DNA from: Deltaproteobacteria bacterium
GTDB lineage: Bacteria; Myxococcota_A; Polyangia; Polyangiales; Polyangiaceae
Reading direction: 5' to 3'
Assembly: GCA_016218915.1 (NCBI GenBank)
Contig: JACRCQ010000009.1
Location: forward strand, 1 to 64,000
Length of the DNA: 64,000 bases
This document shows positions 8,320 to 15,971 of this stretch, one piece after another. Position 1 is the stretch's first letter. Each line of letters starts with the position of its first letter. The notes beneath the pieces are model-generated. The model did no database searches. It worked only from the letters and a program-made list of their open reading frames with translations, and had not been told where the DNA came from. The position numbers and the translations under genes were made by a program.

Positions 8320-9378
8320 TCACCATACGACATCCAGGCCCACCGACGTGGAGACCAGAGGGCGTCCGAACGTGGCTACTTTCGTCTGCGCGTGATGCAC
8401 CGAAAGCTCGGGCACGGACAATCCTGCAGTGAGATCGCCTCGAAGCCCGACCCAAGGCACCAACGGGATTCTCCCCCCGACATGGGCAAGCATCAGGCAG
8501 GCATAGGCGCTGTCGACGTGCCCCGCGTAGGGAGCGATCGCTGTCCCCTTGGACTGGAATCGGAGCATCCCGACCCCCAGCGCTGCGTAGCCGCGCGTCG
8601 AGCCGCCAGCGCCCAGCCCAACGCCCGCTGACAAGAGCGTGGCCGACGCCTCGGAGGTTCCGGCAGCGCTGCTCTCATCCGCGTGGGTCACAGGAAGGCT
8701 GGCAAGCAGGCGCACAAGCAGGCTCGACGGCATCCTCACTTGAGCCTGGATCTCTCCGTTCAACAGGGGGCCGATCCCGCCCGGGCTGAGCAGCATCGCA
8801 GCGCCGGCAGCCACGAGAAAGGAAGACCGCCCCGGCCGTTGCGCCACTCGGTAGCTTGATGGTGGCGGAGGCGCAGGAGCCGACGACGACGATGCGGAAG
8901 GGGAAGGTGGAGCGGGCACCGGGCTGGCGGCTGCAGCACGCAACGCCTCCACGGCACGCACTGCCACCAGGCTTCGATCCGTGTCCTCGTCACCGGGTTG
9001 GTAGACCAGATCGGCAAGGACGAGCTCGCGCTGCGTGTTGGACCAGACCCAGACCTGCACCGCAGTTGCGCCGCTCACGACCTGCAGCACTCCAGCGGCT
9101 TGATACTGTCGCAAGGCGGACTCGAGAAACGCCCGTGCCACGACCGATCCAGGAGGTGGAATCACGAGAGGCTCGAAGCTGGCAGACACCAGCTCAGAGC
9201 TGAGCTGCGTCCCGAGCTTGTCGCCTGGCGGCGCGACCACGACAGCTCTGCGCGGGGATGCGTGCGCCTCGATGGAGAGCGAGAGACACGCGATGAGCGC
9301 GAGGGTCCAAGCGAGGAGCAAGAGGCGATTCAGACCCTGCAACTCACTTCTCCACGATGGACTGAGCCAGCGCAGCAT
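8320..9378 (-). CDS. Exported protein of sigma/FecR operon, outer-membrane type
   Basis: The 352-residue product has a hydrophobic signal-like segment (LNRLLLLAWTLALIACLSLS) and a first domain with alternating hydrophobic strands (AVVVAPPGDKLGTQL onward). A Pro/Ser/Ala linker (about residues 165-190) and a Gly-rich beta-strand C-terminal region follow (AGVGLGAGGSTRGYAALGVG, ending LDVVW), which suggests a small outer-membrane beta-barrel. The ATG at 9378 overlaps the 3' end of the FecR gene by 35 bp; a later TTG or CTG could also serve. No named family is recognised. The position implies co-expression with the ECF sigma factor and FecR-like gene. Confidence 0.6.
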   Translation of the reverse strand: MLRWLSPSWRSELQGLNRLLLLAWTLALIACLSLSIEAHASPRRAVVVAPPGDKLGTQLSSELVSASFEPLVIPPPGSVVARAFLESALRQYQAAGVLQVVSGATAVQVWVWSNTQRELVLADLVYQPGDEDTDRSLVAVRAVEALRAAAASPVPAPPSPSASSSSAPAPPPPSSYRVAQRPGRSSFLVAAGAAMLLSPGGIGPLLNGEIQAQVRMPSSLLVRLLASLPVTHADESSAAGTSEASATLLSAGVGLGAGGSTRGYAALGVGMLRFQSKGTAIAPYAGHVDSAYACLMLAHVGGRIPLVPWVGLRGDLTAGLSVPELSVHHAQTKVATFGRPLVSTSVGLDVVW

Positions 9379-10672
9379 GGGGCCCCTTGGGGTAGCGGGA
9401 GAGGTACTGCTTCGCAGCCTCTTTCGCCTGCGCCCCCTGCCCTGCGCCCTGGTAGGCCTCCAGAAGACGGCCGAGCGCTTCCCGGGCCAACGGACCTGCG
9501 GGTTGCTCGCGAAGGGCGGTCTGCAGCCACGCGATCGCTTCTGCGTTCCGACCGCCATCCTGGGCCATCCTGCCCAGATGGAACGCTGCGACGCCTGCCA
9601 GCGGACTGGACGGGAACCTGGCTCGCAACGTTTGAAGTGCTTGCGTTGCACGCGCCCCCTGCCCTGCGAATCTCGCGGAATCAGCGAGAAGCAGCAGGTC
9701 TTGCGCTGAGACTCTCTGACACTCGGCCTCGAATTGATCCCCCACGACCTGCATCGCGCGAGCGTACTGTCGTTCCCGCGCCAGCGGCACCCACGGTGGC
9801 TCCCCCGCCCCGACGCCGCCGTCTGCGCCCGGGCTAGATGGCTGCGCAACCGGCTCAGAGAGCGAACCCTCTTCGCCCGGAATCGCAGGGCCGGACGCCG
9901 CCAGCCCGGAAGGCCTGGCCGCAGGCGGATTCGCCTCGATCGAAGCGCTCGAGCTTGGCGACGATTCCGCGGGCCGGCTCGAAGCTTCCGCGGCTGGACC
10001 CTTCGCAGCGGCGTTCGCAGAGCTCGGACAGGAGGCTGTCACTTCCGAGCCTGCATCCACGGCTCTGGCAGCCAAGGAGCAGCCGCTCACCACCACTGCC
10101 CCCTCACGGACCTGGAGGAAGAACTTCTGCGTGGACGGGTCCCAGCCCGTGTCAAACTGCGTTCCGGTGACGCGCACCTCGTAGGGGCCCATCAACAAGA
10201 CCCACGATGTGTCGCCTCGGGGAACGACCGAGGCGTGAACGACCCCACGGTCGACCAGCACATCTGCGCCGTTGCGCCGAAGGCTCACCACACGCGCTGC
10301 GCCTCCTGGATCCACGACGAGCGAGGTGCCGTCAGAGAACTTGAGGGGCAGCGGCTGCTGCGCCTGTGCCACGAGCGTCTGCCCCACAGGTCCAGGTCGC
10401 AGCGCCTCACCCGCGGTAAAGGTCAGCGGTTGCCGAAGCATGCTCCACAACACCAGGACTCCCACAGCCGCGAGCCCGCCGATGCCGGAGAAGGCCGCGT
10501 GCTGCAACCACAGAGGAAAACGTTTCGGAGCAGCCTGCGAGGCGCTTCGGCAACGAGCCAGGAACTGCCGACGCGCCTCGCCCACGAGCCTGGCCTGGTC
10601 CACCTGCTCGTCCTGCTCGCGAACCACAGCAACGCAGAGCTGACGCAAGGCCGCCTTCATCGAGACGCCCAT
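9344..10672 (-). CDS. FecR-domain membrane protein with C-terminal TPRs
   Basis: The product is 442 residues. The N-terminal ~75 residues are cytoplasmic and helical, one membrane helix follows (GIGGLAAVGVLVLWSML), then a FecR-type beta domain (ALRPGPVGQ, FSDGTSLVVDPGGAARVV, VLVDRGVVHASV, YEVRVTGTQFDTGW, LQVREGAVVV). A Ser/Pro/Ala linker leads to TPR-like helices resembling YbgF/tol-pal proteins (AAFHLGRMAQDGGRNAEAIAWLQ). FecR-type proteins relay envelope signals to a cognate ECF sigma factor, so this is a candidate anti-sigma or sensor for the gene just upstream. The ATG at 10672 has a strong AGGAGGT five bases upstream and overlaps the sigma gene end by 16 bp; ATG 10660 (ATGA overlap) is the alternative. 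Confidence 0.8.
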   Translation of the reverse strand: MGVSMKAALRQLCVAVVREQDEQVDQARLVGEARRQFLARCRSASQAAPKRFPLWLQHAAFSGIGGLAAVGVLVLWSMLRQPLTFTAGEALRPGPVGQTLVAQAQQPLPLKFSDGTSLVVDPGGAARVVSLRRNGADVLVDRGVVHASVVPRGDTSWVLLMGPYEVRVTGTQFDTGWDPSTQKFFLQVREGAVVVSGCSLAARAVDAGSEVTASCPSSANAAAKGPAAEASSRPAESSPSSSASIEANPPAARPSGLAASGPAIPGEEGSLSEPVAQPSSPGADGGVGAGEPPWVPLARERQYARAMQVVGDQFEAECQRVSAQDLLLLADSARFAGQGARATQALQTLRARFPSSPLAGVAAFHLGRMAQDGGRNAEAIAWLQTALREQPAGPLAREALGRLLEAYQGAGQGAQAKEAAKQYLSRYPKGPHAALAQSIVEK

Positions 10673-11298
10673 CGCGCACCTCCTTCCAGCCACCCGCGCA
10701 GGCTCGGGCTCTTGCGTCCGAGCAATGCAATTCTCTTCTCAGCTCTCACCAGCCGACGCTTGACCGTGGCCAGCGACACGCCGCAGGCCTGAGCGACGTC
10801 AGTCAGCTCCCTGTCGTCGAGGTATCTCATGGCAAAGACGATCCGATCGTCCACAGGAAGCTCGTCGAGGATCCGATACAGCTCCCGGGCAGCTTCCCTG
10901 TGCTCGAAGTCGGCCGCAGGAGCTGGCAGCTCAGAGGCGTCGTCCAACCCGATCCACCGAAACCAGCGTCGACGCGTTCGCGCGCGGACATGCTCGCGCG
11001 ACACATTCACCGCGATGGCGCACAGCCAGGACTTGAGGCAATCGCCAGCTTCGAGATCATGGATCCGACGGATCGCACGAAACATGGCCTCGTTGACCAG
11101 CTCCGGAACATCTGCAGGTGTGCCGATGATTCGAAGGATGACCCGGGTGAGGGTTGGAGCATGGCGGTCGAAGAGCTCCGTGTAGGCCGCCTGGTCACCC
11201 GCGCGCAGCGCGGAAACGAGCACAGCGTCGCCCTGATCCGCAGGACGCAGGCGACGGACCACGGCGGTTGGCTGTGCGTGTTGCACGGGGCAGGGCAT
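10657..11298 (-). CDS. ECF-family RNA polymerase sigma factor
   Basis: The 213-residue protein shows the two-domain sigma-70 ECF layout. Region 2 runs from GDQAAYTELFDRHAPTLTRV to IRRIHDLEAGDCLKSWLCAI. Region 4 has LDELPVDDRIVFAMRYLDD and a helix-turn-helix ELTDVAQACGVSLATVKRRL. Region 2.3-2.4 is Arg-rich (REHVRARTRRRW). It directs RNA polymerase to a small regulon, probably including its own operon, and heads the leftward operon sigma - FecR/TPR - exported protein. The start at 11298 is the first ATG; the true start may be a little downstream because the first ~20 residues are poorly structured. Confidence 0.92.
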   Translation of the reverse strand: MPCPVQHAQPTAVVRRLRPADQGDAVLVSALRAGDQAAYTELFDRHAPTLTRVILRIIGTPADVPELVNEAMFRAIRRIHDLEAGDCLKSWLCAIAVNVSREHVRARTRRRWFRWIGLDDASELPAPAADFEHREAARELYRILDELPVDDRIVFAMRYLDDRELTDVAQACGVSLATVKRRLVRAEKRIALLGRKSPSLRGWLEGGARWASR

Positions 11299-11715
11299 CG
11301 GTCTCGGTTCCAGGACGATCCTATCCCAGGTGTTGCCTTCGGGCTGCTGGCTACAGGCTGCTGGCTACAGGTTTCAGGTTTCGGACTTCGGATTTGCTCC
11401 AGATCGCTGTTTCCAAACTGGTGAAGTGTCGAGGAACACGCTTTGGGCTCCAGGTTGCTGAAAAGTCGCGGCCCCCCTGCAGCCTGCTGCCTGGAGCCTG
11501 CAGCCTTCCTACTGGCTCCACGCTAGGTGGCCGCCGAAGAGGCAGACGGCTCACCAAACCATCGATCGGGCCGGCGACGGCAAACGTGAGACGGAAACGA
11601 TGGGCGCACTGGCGGAGCGCCCATGCCAGCCCCAGGTTCCCGCACCTCGGCGTTGGGTCCAGCTGCAAGTGGGCCCAGGAGAAGCGATTGCCGATCTTGT
11701 TTGAGCAGGGTGAGG
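11299..11715. other. Intergenic region carrying a REP-like inverted repeat
   Basis: These 417 bp separate the divergent sigma-factor operon and the ion-channel genes. No coding frame with family resemblance was seen. Most of the left half is a long imperfect inverted repeat (separate entry). The rest must hold the promoters of both directions, but no clear -35/-10 pair was recognised. Confidence 0.6.
11341..11505. repeat. Imperfect inverted-repeat element (CTGCNGGCTACAGG-type)
   Basis: The left arm 11341-11370 contains two copies of GCTGCTGGCTACAGG. The right arm 11476-11505 reads CCTGCAGCCTGC then TGCCTGGAGCCTGCAGCC, which is the approximate reverse complement. The ~105 bp between contain TTTCAGG/TTTCGG-type direct repeats. 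The layout resembles REP or MITE-like intergenic hairpins found in many high-GC genomes. Confidence 0.6.
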
Positions 11716-12897
11716 ATGAAAAGTACGAAACGCATAGCCAACTTCGTTCGGAAGCTGCGTCCGGGAATGCTCCTGTGGCTCTTCGCAGTCATAGTCGGGC
11801 TCGGCTTCCTCATCATCAAGGGCGCCCGGGCTCAGGCGCCCGACGAGCAACCGCGCTCGGGTCACGGAGCCGGGGCTGGGAGAAAGCTCGTCGTGCGAGC
11901 GTCGGCCAGCGCCGAACCCGCTCCTTCTGCGCCCGCTGCGTCTGCATCTGCGCCGCAGGGGCCCTCCTACGAGGAGCCGGTCGACTACGCGACCCTGGGA
12001 CCGAACGGCGGCGTGCCAACCCACGAGGGCCGATTCAAGTCCCCGTTCTCCCATCCCCGGTTTGGCGGGCCGGCCACGGTGCAAGTGGGATTGCTGCTCG
12101 CGAACGTGCGCGACTACGACATCCAGAAGGGGGCGTTCGAGGCTGATTTCTTCCTTTCGCTGACGAGCGACAAGCCGATGCCGCCGATGGACCTGGTGTT
12201 TCCGAACGGGAAGGTCGATCTCGCCGAGAAGGTCGCAGACAAGCCTACGTTCAAGCTCTATCGGTTCATCGGCTCGTTCTCGTCGCCTCCGGACCTGCAT
12301 GCCTACCCGTTCGACACGCAGGAGCTCAGGATCGAGATCGAGGACGACGACAACGGGATCGATCAGATTCGATTGGTCCCCGACGAGGAGCACACGAATC
12401 TCGATGTGGGCTTCCACGTCCCTGGATGGGAGACAGCCTTCATTCGCGCGCGCGTGCTCAGCCATTACTTCCCGGACAGGTTCAAGCACGACGACCTGTA
12501 CTACGGCCGATACGTGTTTGGCTTGGGTTTACGGCGCTTCGGCACCAGCGCGGTGTTCACGGTGTACGTGCCGGCCGCGGTCATCGTGCTCATCTCGCTC
12601 ATGGGGCTGTGGCTTCCGCGCCACGAGCTGGAGGTACGAGCGAACTCCACCACGCCGATGCTCGCAGCAGCCGTCCTGTTCCACTTCGCACTGATGCAGG
12701 CGCTGCCGGCAACTGCCTACCTCACACGCGCCGACAAGCTGATGATCGCCGTCTACGGGATCCTGCTGCTGCACATGGGGATCACATGGCTCTGGTTCGT
12801 GTTCGACGAATCGCGCACGGAGGCGGTGCTCAAGTGGGGGAAGTGGGTCGGAGCACCGCTCACCATTCTCGGTCTGCTCGGAGGGATCCTGCTATGA
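11716..12897 (+). CDS. Pentameric ligand-gated ion channel subunit (pLGIC), copy A
   Basis: The product has 393 residues. An N-terminal hydrophobic segment (about 18-36) and a Pro/Ala/Ser linker (about 60-82) precede a beta-sandwich ligand-binding domain (about 100-275). Its hallmark is YPFDTQELRIEIED at 197-210, matching the [YF]P[FL]DxQ loop of Cys-loop receptors, here without cysteines as in the bacterial channels GLIC and ELIC. Four membrane helices follow: TM1 ~279-300 (TVYVPAAVIVLISLMGLWLP), pore-lining TM2 ~305-330 (ELEVRANSTTPMLAAAVLFH), TM3 ~336-362, and TM4 ~374-393. The protein ends right after TM4. The ligand and ion selectivity are unknown. Its stop overlaps the start of the next lipoprotein gene (ATGA). 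ATG 11716 follows a GGTGAGG stretch. Confidence 0.88.
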   Translation: MKSTKRIANFVRKLRPGMLLWLFAVIVGLGFLIIKGARAQAPDEQPRSGHGAGAGRKLVVRASASAEPAPSAPAASASAPQGPSYEEPVDYATLGPNGGVPTHEGRFKSPFSHPRFGGPATVQVGLLLANVRDYDIQKGAFEADFFLSLTSDKPMPPMDLVFPNGKVDLAEKVADKPTFKLYRFIGSFSSPPDLHAYPFDTQELRIEIEDDDNGIDQIRLVPDEEHTNLDVGFHVPGWETAFIRARVLSHYFPDRFKHDDLYYGRYVFGLGLRRFGTSAVFTVYVPAAVIVLISLMGLWLPRHELEVRANSTTPMLAAAVLFHFALMQALPATAYLTRADKLMIAVYGILLLHMGITWLWFVFDESRTEAVLKWGKWVGAPLTILGLLGGILL

Positions 12898-13376
12898 GAA
12901 CCCCAGCTCTCGTTGTCGTCGTGCTGGCCGCCCTGAGCGTTGCTCTCCTCGGCTGCAAGCGGTCGTCGTGGTACCAGTCCAACGTGGAGCTCACGCGCAT
13001 CGACCCGGTCCGCGTAGACGATCAGGGCAAGCCCCTGACCATGGATGTGGAGTTCTCATGGGTGGAGTGTCCAGGGCTCCAACTCGAGGTCATTCGAGGT
13101 GGCAAGGACTTCGCCGCCTGTTTGTCCAAGTACAAGCTTGGAGACAAGGTGCCGGTCAGGATCGAGAAACACTGGGATGAAGCCGGATTCTGGGACTGGG
13201 ACGTCCACGAGATGGGAGGCTGCGCGCGCCCTCCAGACCCTGACGACGAAGCGTCGTTCGACACGATACGCGAGTGTCACCCCTGGGTGATCAACGGCGC
13301 GACGGTGGGGTTTCGCTGCAACATCATTCCGGAGAAGAAGCTGCTCGCGGCGTGTCCGTGGTTCGGCCGCTACTAG
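12894..13376 (+). CDS. Lipoprotein coupled to the ion channel genes
   Basis: This 160-residue protein has a signal peptide ending in the lipobox LLGC (Cys 21), followed by a compact Cys- and Trp-rich domain (VEFSWVECPGLQLEV, HWDEAGFWDWDVHEMGGC, ECHPWVINGATVGFRCN). No family is recognised. Its ATG overlaps the stop of the upstream pLGIC gene by four bases (ATGA), so the two are almost certainly co-translated. A second pLGIC copy begins 69 bp downstream. The arrangement suggests an accessory or ligand-presenting subunit of the channel on the periplasmic side; that is inference from position and from the matching cellular compartment. Confidence 0.8.
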   Translation: MRTPALVVVVLAALSVALLGCKRSSWYQSNVELTRIDPVRVDDQGKPLTMDVEFSWVECPGLQLEVIRGGKDFAACLSKYKLGDKVPVRIEKHWDEAGFWDWDVHEMGGCARPPDPDDEASFDTIRECHPWVINGATVGFRCNIIPEKKLLAACPWFGRY

Positions 13377-13444
13377 GGGCCGCAAGATTGCGGCGCTCGC
13401 GCTACGTGGAGCCGCGCTGCTCAACCTCACCTCGAGGAGTGAAC

Positions 13445-14536
13445 GTGGAGATTCTCGGTCGGATCACCGGATGGCCCCGCAGCCTGCGGTCACGCATGCT
13501 CGCGGCGCTCTTCGCCGCGTTCTTCGCGTTCGGGCTCTTTCCGCCGGGGGTCGCGATCGCCCAGCCTGCGCCGACTCCGTCCGCATCGAGCCCGCCCGCG
13601 CCATCCTACGAGGACCCCCTGGACTATGCCGTTGCAGAGAGCAACAGCGGTGTCCCGACCCACCGGGGAAGATTCAAGTCCCCTTTCGCCCACCCGAGAT
13701 TCGGCGGTCCCGCAGAGGTCCGGGTCGGGATCGTTCTGTCCAACGTCCGCAATTACGATATCCAGAAAGGCTCGTTCGAGGCCGACTTCTTCCTGTCGCT
13801 CACCAGCGACCGACCCATGCCTCCGATGGATCTGGTATTCCCCAACGGCAAGGTGGATCTCTCCGAGAAGGTCGCGGACAAGCCGACTTTCAAGCTGTTT
13901 CGATTCATCGGCACCTTCTCCTCGCCCTTGGACTTGCACGCATATCCCTTTGACACGCAGGAGCTGCGCATCGAGGTCGAGGACGACGACAACGGGATCG
14001 ATCAAGTGCGCCTGGTGCCGGACCAGGAGCACACGAACCTCGACGTGGGGTTCCATGTCCCAGGCTGGGAGACCGGGTACCTGCGAGCCCGCGTGCTGAG
14101 CCACTACTTCCCAGATCGTTTCAAGCACGACGACCTGTACTACGGTCGATACGTGTTCGGCCTGGGGCTCCGCCGCTTCGGCACGAGCGCCGTCTTCACG
14201 GTCTACGTCCCAGCCATCGTGATCGTCCTCATCTCGCTCATGGGTCTGTGGCTCCCGAGGAAGGAGCTCGAGGTGCGGGCGAACTCGACGACGCCGATGC
14301 TGGCAGCAGCGGTGCTGTTCCACTTTGCGCTCATGCAGGGGTTGCCTGCGACGGCGTACCTGACGCGGGCGGACAAGCTGATGATCTCGGTGTACGGGAT
14401 TCTGCTGCTGCACATGGGGCTTACCTGGCTGTGGTTCGTGTTCGACGAACGTCGCGGCGAGGCCATCTACAAGTGGGGCAAGTGGATCGGCGCACCGGTC
14501 ACCCTCCTCGGCCTTCTGGCAGGTATCGTGCTCTAA
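13445..14536 (+). CDS. Pentameric ligand-gated ion channel subunit (pLGIC), copy B
   Basis: This 363-residue paralogue of copy A lacks 30 residues in the N-terminal signal/linker part. From PSYEDPLDYA to the C-terminus the two align without gaps and are roughly 85-90% identical by eye. The YPFDTQELRIEVED loop (167-180) and all four membrane helices are retained. Differences concentrate in the ECD edge (for example WETGYLRAR against WETAFIRAR) and in TM4. The start is a GTG at 13445 with GAGGAG five bases upstream; the in-frame ATG at 13496 would still leave a signal (MLAALFAAFFAFGLF). The subunits could form homo- or hetero-pentamers. Confidence 0.86.
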   Translation: MEILGRITGWPRSLRSRMLAALFAAFFAFGLFPPGVAIAQPAPTPSASSPPAPSYEDPLDYAVAESNSGVPTHRGRFKSPFAHPRFGGPAEVRVGIVLSNVRNYDIQKGSFEADFFLSLTSDRPMPPMDLVFPNGKVDLSEKVADKPTFKLFRFIGTFSSPLDLHAYPFDTQELRIEVEDDDNGIDQVRLVPDQEHTNLDVGFHVPGWETGYLRARVLSHYFPDRFKHDDLYYGRYVFGLGLRRFGTSAVFTVYVPAIVIVLISLMGLWLPRKELEVRANSTTPMLAAAVLFHFALMQGLPATAYLTRADKLMISVYGILLLHMGLTWLWFVFDERRGEAIYKWGKWIGAPVTLLGLLAGIVL

Positions 14537-14606
14537 GAGCACCGCCGCGATTGCCGGGAGTCGGGCCAGCATCTCACTCCGCCTGGCGCCGCCCCTCGAG
14601 GCCCGG

Positions 14607-14702
14607 TGCTACATGTCGAGCTACACGGATGACAACGGTTCCGCCCGCGCCTGGACGTACAAGCCATATGTGTACCCGCATCCCCTGACTGCGATCGACT
14701 GA
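14607..14702 (+). pseudogene. 3' remnant, beta-helix/polysaccharide-lyase-like C-terminus
   Basis: Just after pLGIC copy B one frame reads CYMSSYTDDNGSARAWTYKP, then YVYPHPLTAID and a TGA at 14700-14702. A final (W)xYxPYxYPHPL segment is, from memory, the typical end of secreted right-handed beta-helix proteins of Polyangiales. Upstream in the same frame the sequence is not recognisable, so only the last ~30 codons survive. It is probably a decay or deletion scar left when the channel locus arrived or expanded. Confidence 0.42.
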
Positions 14703-14748
14703 GCATCAAGCACCATCACCTGTCGTCTCCTGCAGCCCGGCTGCCCGG

Positions 14749-15105
14749 TCAAGCCACGTCGTCCTGGCTGCTCTTGGCAGGCCGCCACCCGAACATGGCG
14801 AGGATCACCAGCACCCAGCTGCCCGCCTGCACGAACGACGTCGCGATCGACCACAGGGCCATCACCTGCCCCATCTGCAGGGTACTCATGCCTCGCGTGA
14901 CCCGCAGGTGAAGGGGCAGCCACACGCTGACCGCAGCGCCCGCCATGGAGAGAAGCAGGAAGCTGGAGGTCCCAAGAACCGCCATCAGGGAGACTCTCGG
15001 GTGCCGCTGCCATCGGACGATCGCGAAGACGATAGCTGCCAGAAGGGTGAGGTACACGGGCGCGTGCGTGGCCAGGACGGAAAGCAGCGCGGTGGCGATT
15101 TCCAT
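14749..15105 (-). CDS. Small membrane protein, about three TM helices
   Basis: The 118-residue product begins MEIATALLSVLATHAPVYLT. Hydrophobic helices lie at about residues 13-32, 40-64 and 85-108, and the short tail is polar (WRPAKSSQDDVA). No family is recognised. A longer frame to 15483 exists, but its extra N-terminus is low-complexity antisense to the next gene. It is divergent from 15227-15871, with 121 bp between the starts. Confidence 0.6.
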   Translation of the reverse strand: MEIATALLSVLATHAPVYLTLLAAIVFAIVRWQRHPRVSLMAVLGTSSFLLLSMAGAAVSVWLPLHLRVTRGMSTLQMGQVMALWSIATSFVQAGSWVLVILAMFGWRPAKSSQDDVA

Positions 15106-15226
15106 GCGAGGGCCGTAGCGCCTGGAAACGGGAGACGCAAGTCGGGCCGTTGTGCTTCGAGGTGGGCGAGGAGAGGCTGCCCATCGCGGGACGCCGTGCG
15201 CGCAGAACATGGTAGAATCCCTGCCG

Positions 15227-15871
15227 ATGAAGCCCATTGCGCTGTGCTTGGAGCCTGTCGATCGACGTGACGAGCCGCTGACCCGCTGCGTTGCCCTCGC
15301 AGGACGCCAGCCCGGACTGCGAATCAGTGCAGAAGGAGCCGTGCGCTGGAGGGTCGAGGACGATGCAGGCTCGATCGAGCTGTGGGTCACGGCCGATGCG
15401 CGTCTCGCTCTGTATCGCACCGACGGCGCTCCCTGCGTGGAGCTGCACCGGGCGAAGCGCAGACTCGAGGTGCCGTTCGCCAAGCCGGTGATCCTCGTGG
15501 ATGGCGACGAGGTCAGGGGCGCGAGCTGGGCCTATTGCATCCACATTCACGGGGAGACGGAGCAAGCCATTGCGCCTGAGCCCGTGGCTGCACCGCGACG
15601 TCCCCGGCGGCTCCTGAGAACCACGGCTGCGGCTCTTGCGGTGGCTGCGCTGGGCAGCCAGGCGGCGGCCGTGGAGCCTCTTGCGACCGGCACGTCGGCC
15701 GCGGATGCTGGCGCGGACGCCGCAGGGCAGTTACCCGATGCGGGGGAAGAGGAAGTCGTTCCCACGGTTCCGATCGAGATTCGGGAGCATCCGCCTGCGC
15801 CGCCTCCACCGCCGGTTCGGGGGGGGTGCTGCGGCACGAAGCCCGGGTACGATACGGCGTTCAAGAGGTAA
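15227..15871 (+). CDS. Hypothetical protein with beta domain, single TM and Cys-pair tail
   Basis: The 214-residue product starts MKPIALCLEPVDRRDEP. The first ~115 residues alternate short hydrophobic strands and end PVILVDGDEVRGASWAYCIH, a spacing reminiscent of small beta-sandwich (FHA-like) domains; the resemblance is weak. A hydrophobic segment near 128-148 (TTAAALAVAALGSQAAAV), an Ala/Asp/Pro-rich linker and a terminal VRGGCCGTKPGYDTAFKR follow. The GGCC tail is unusual. TAGAAT lies eleven bases before the ATG and could be a -10 box; no convincing Shine-Dalgarno is visible. Confidence 0.6.
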   Translation: MKPIALCLEPVDRRDEPLTRCVALAGRQPGLRISAEGAVRWRVEDDAGSIELWVTADARLALYRTDGAPCVELHRAKRRLEVPFAKPVILVDGDEVRGASWAYCIHIHGETEQAIAPEPVAAPRRPRRLLRTTAAALAVAALGSQAAAVEPLATGTSAADAGADAAGQLPDAGEEEVVPTVPIEIREHPPAPPPPPVRGGCCGTKPGYDTAFKR

Positions 15872-15971
15872 TCGGCGGCAAGGCGGCCGACGGCACGCTC
15901 GATGTTGCCGCCGGTTCTTCGGTCGCCCCACTGCGCCGCCGCCGTGCCCACGCAGCCGCGCAGCCCGATGG

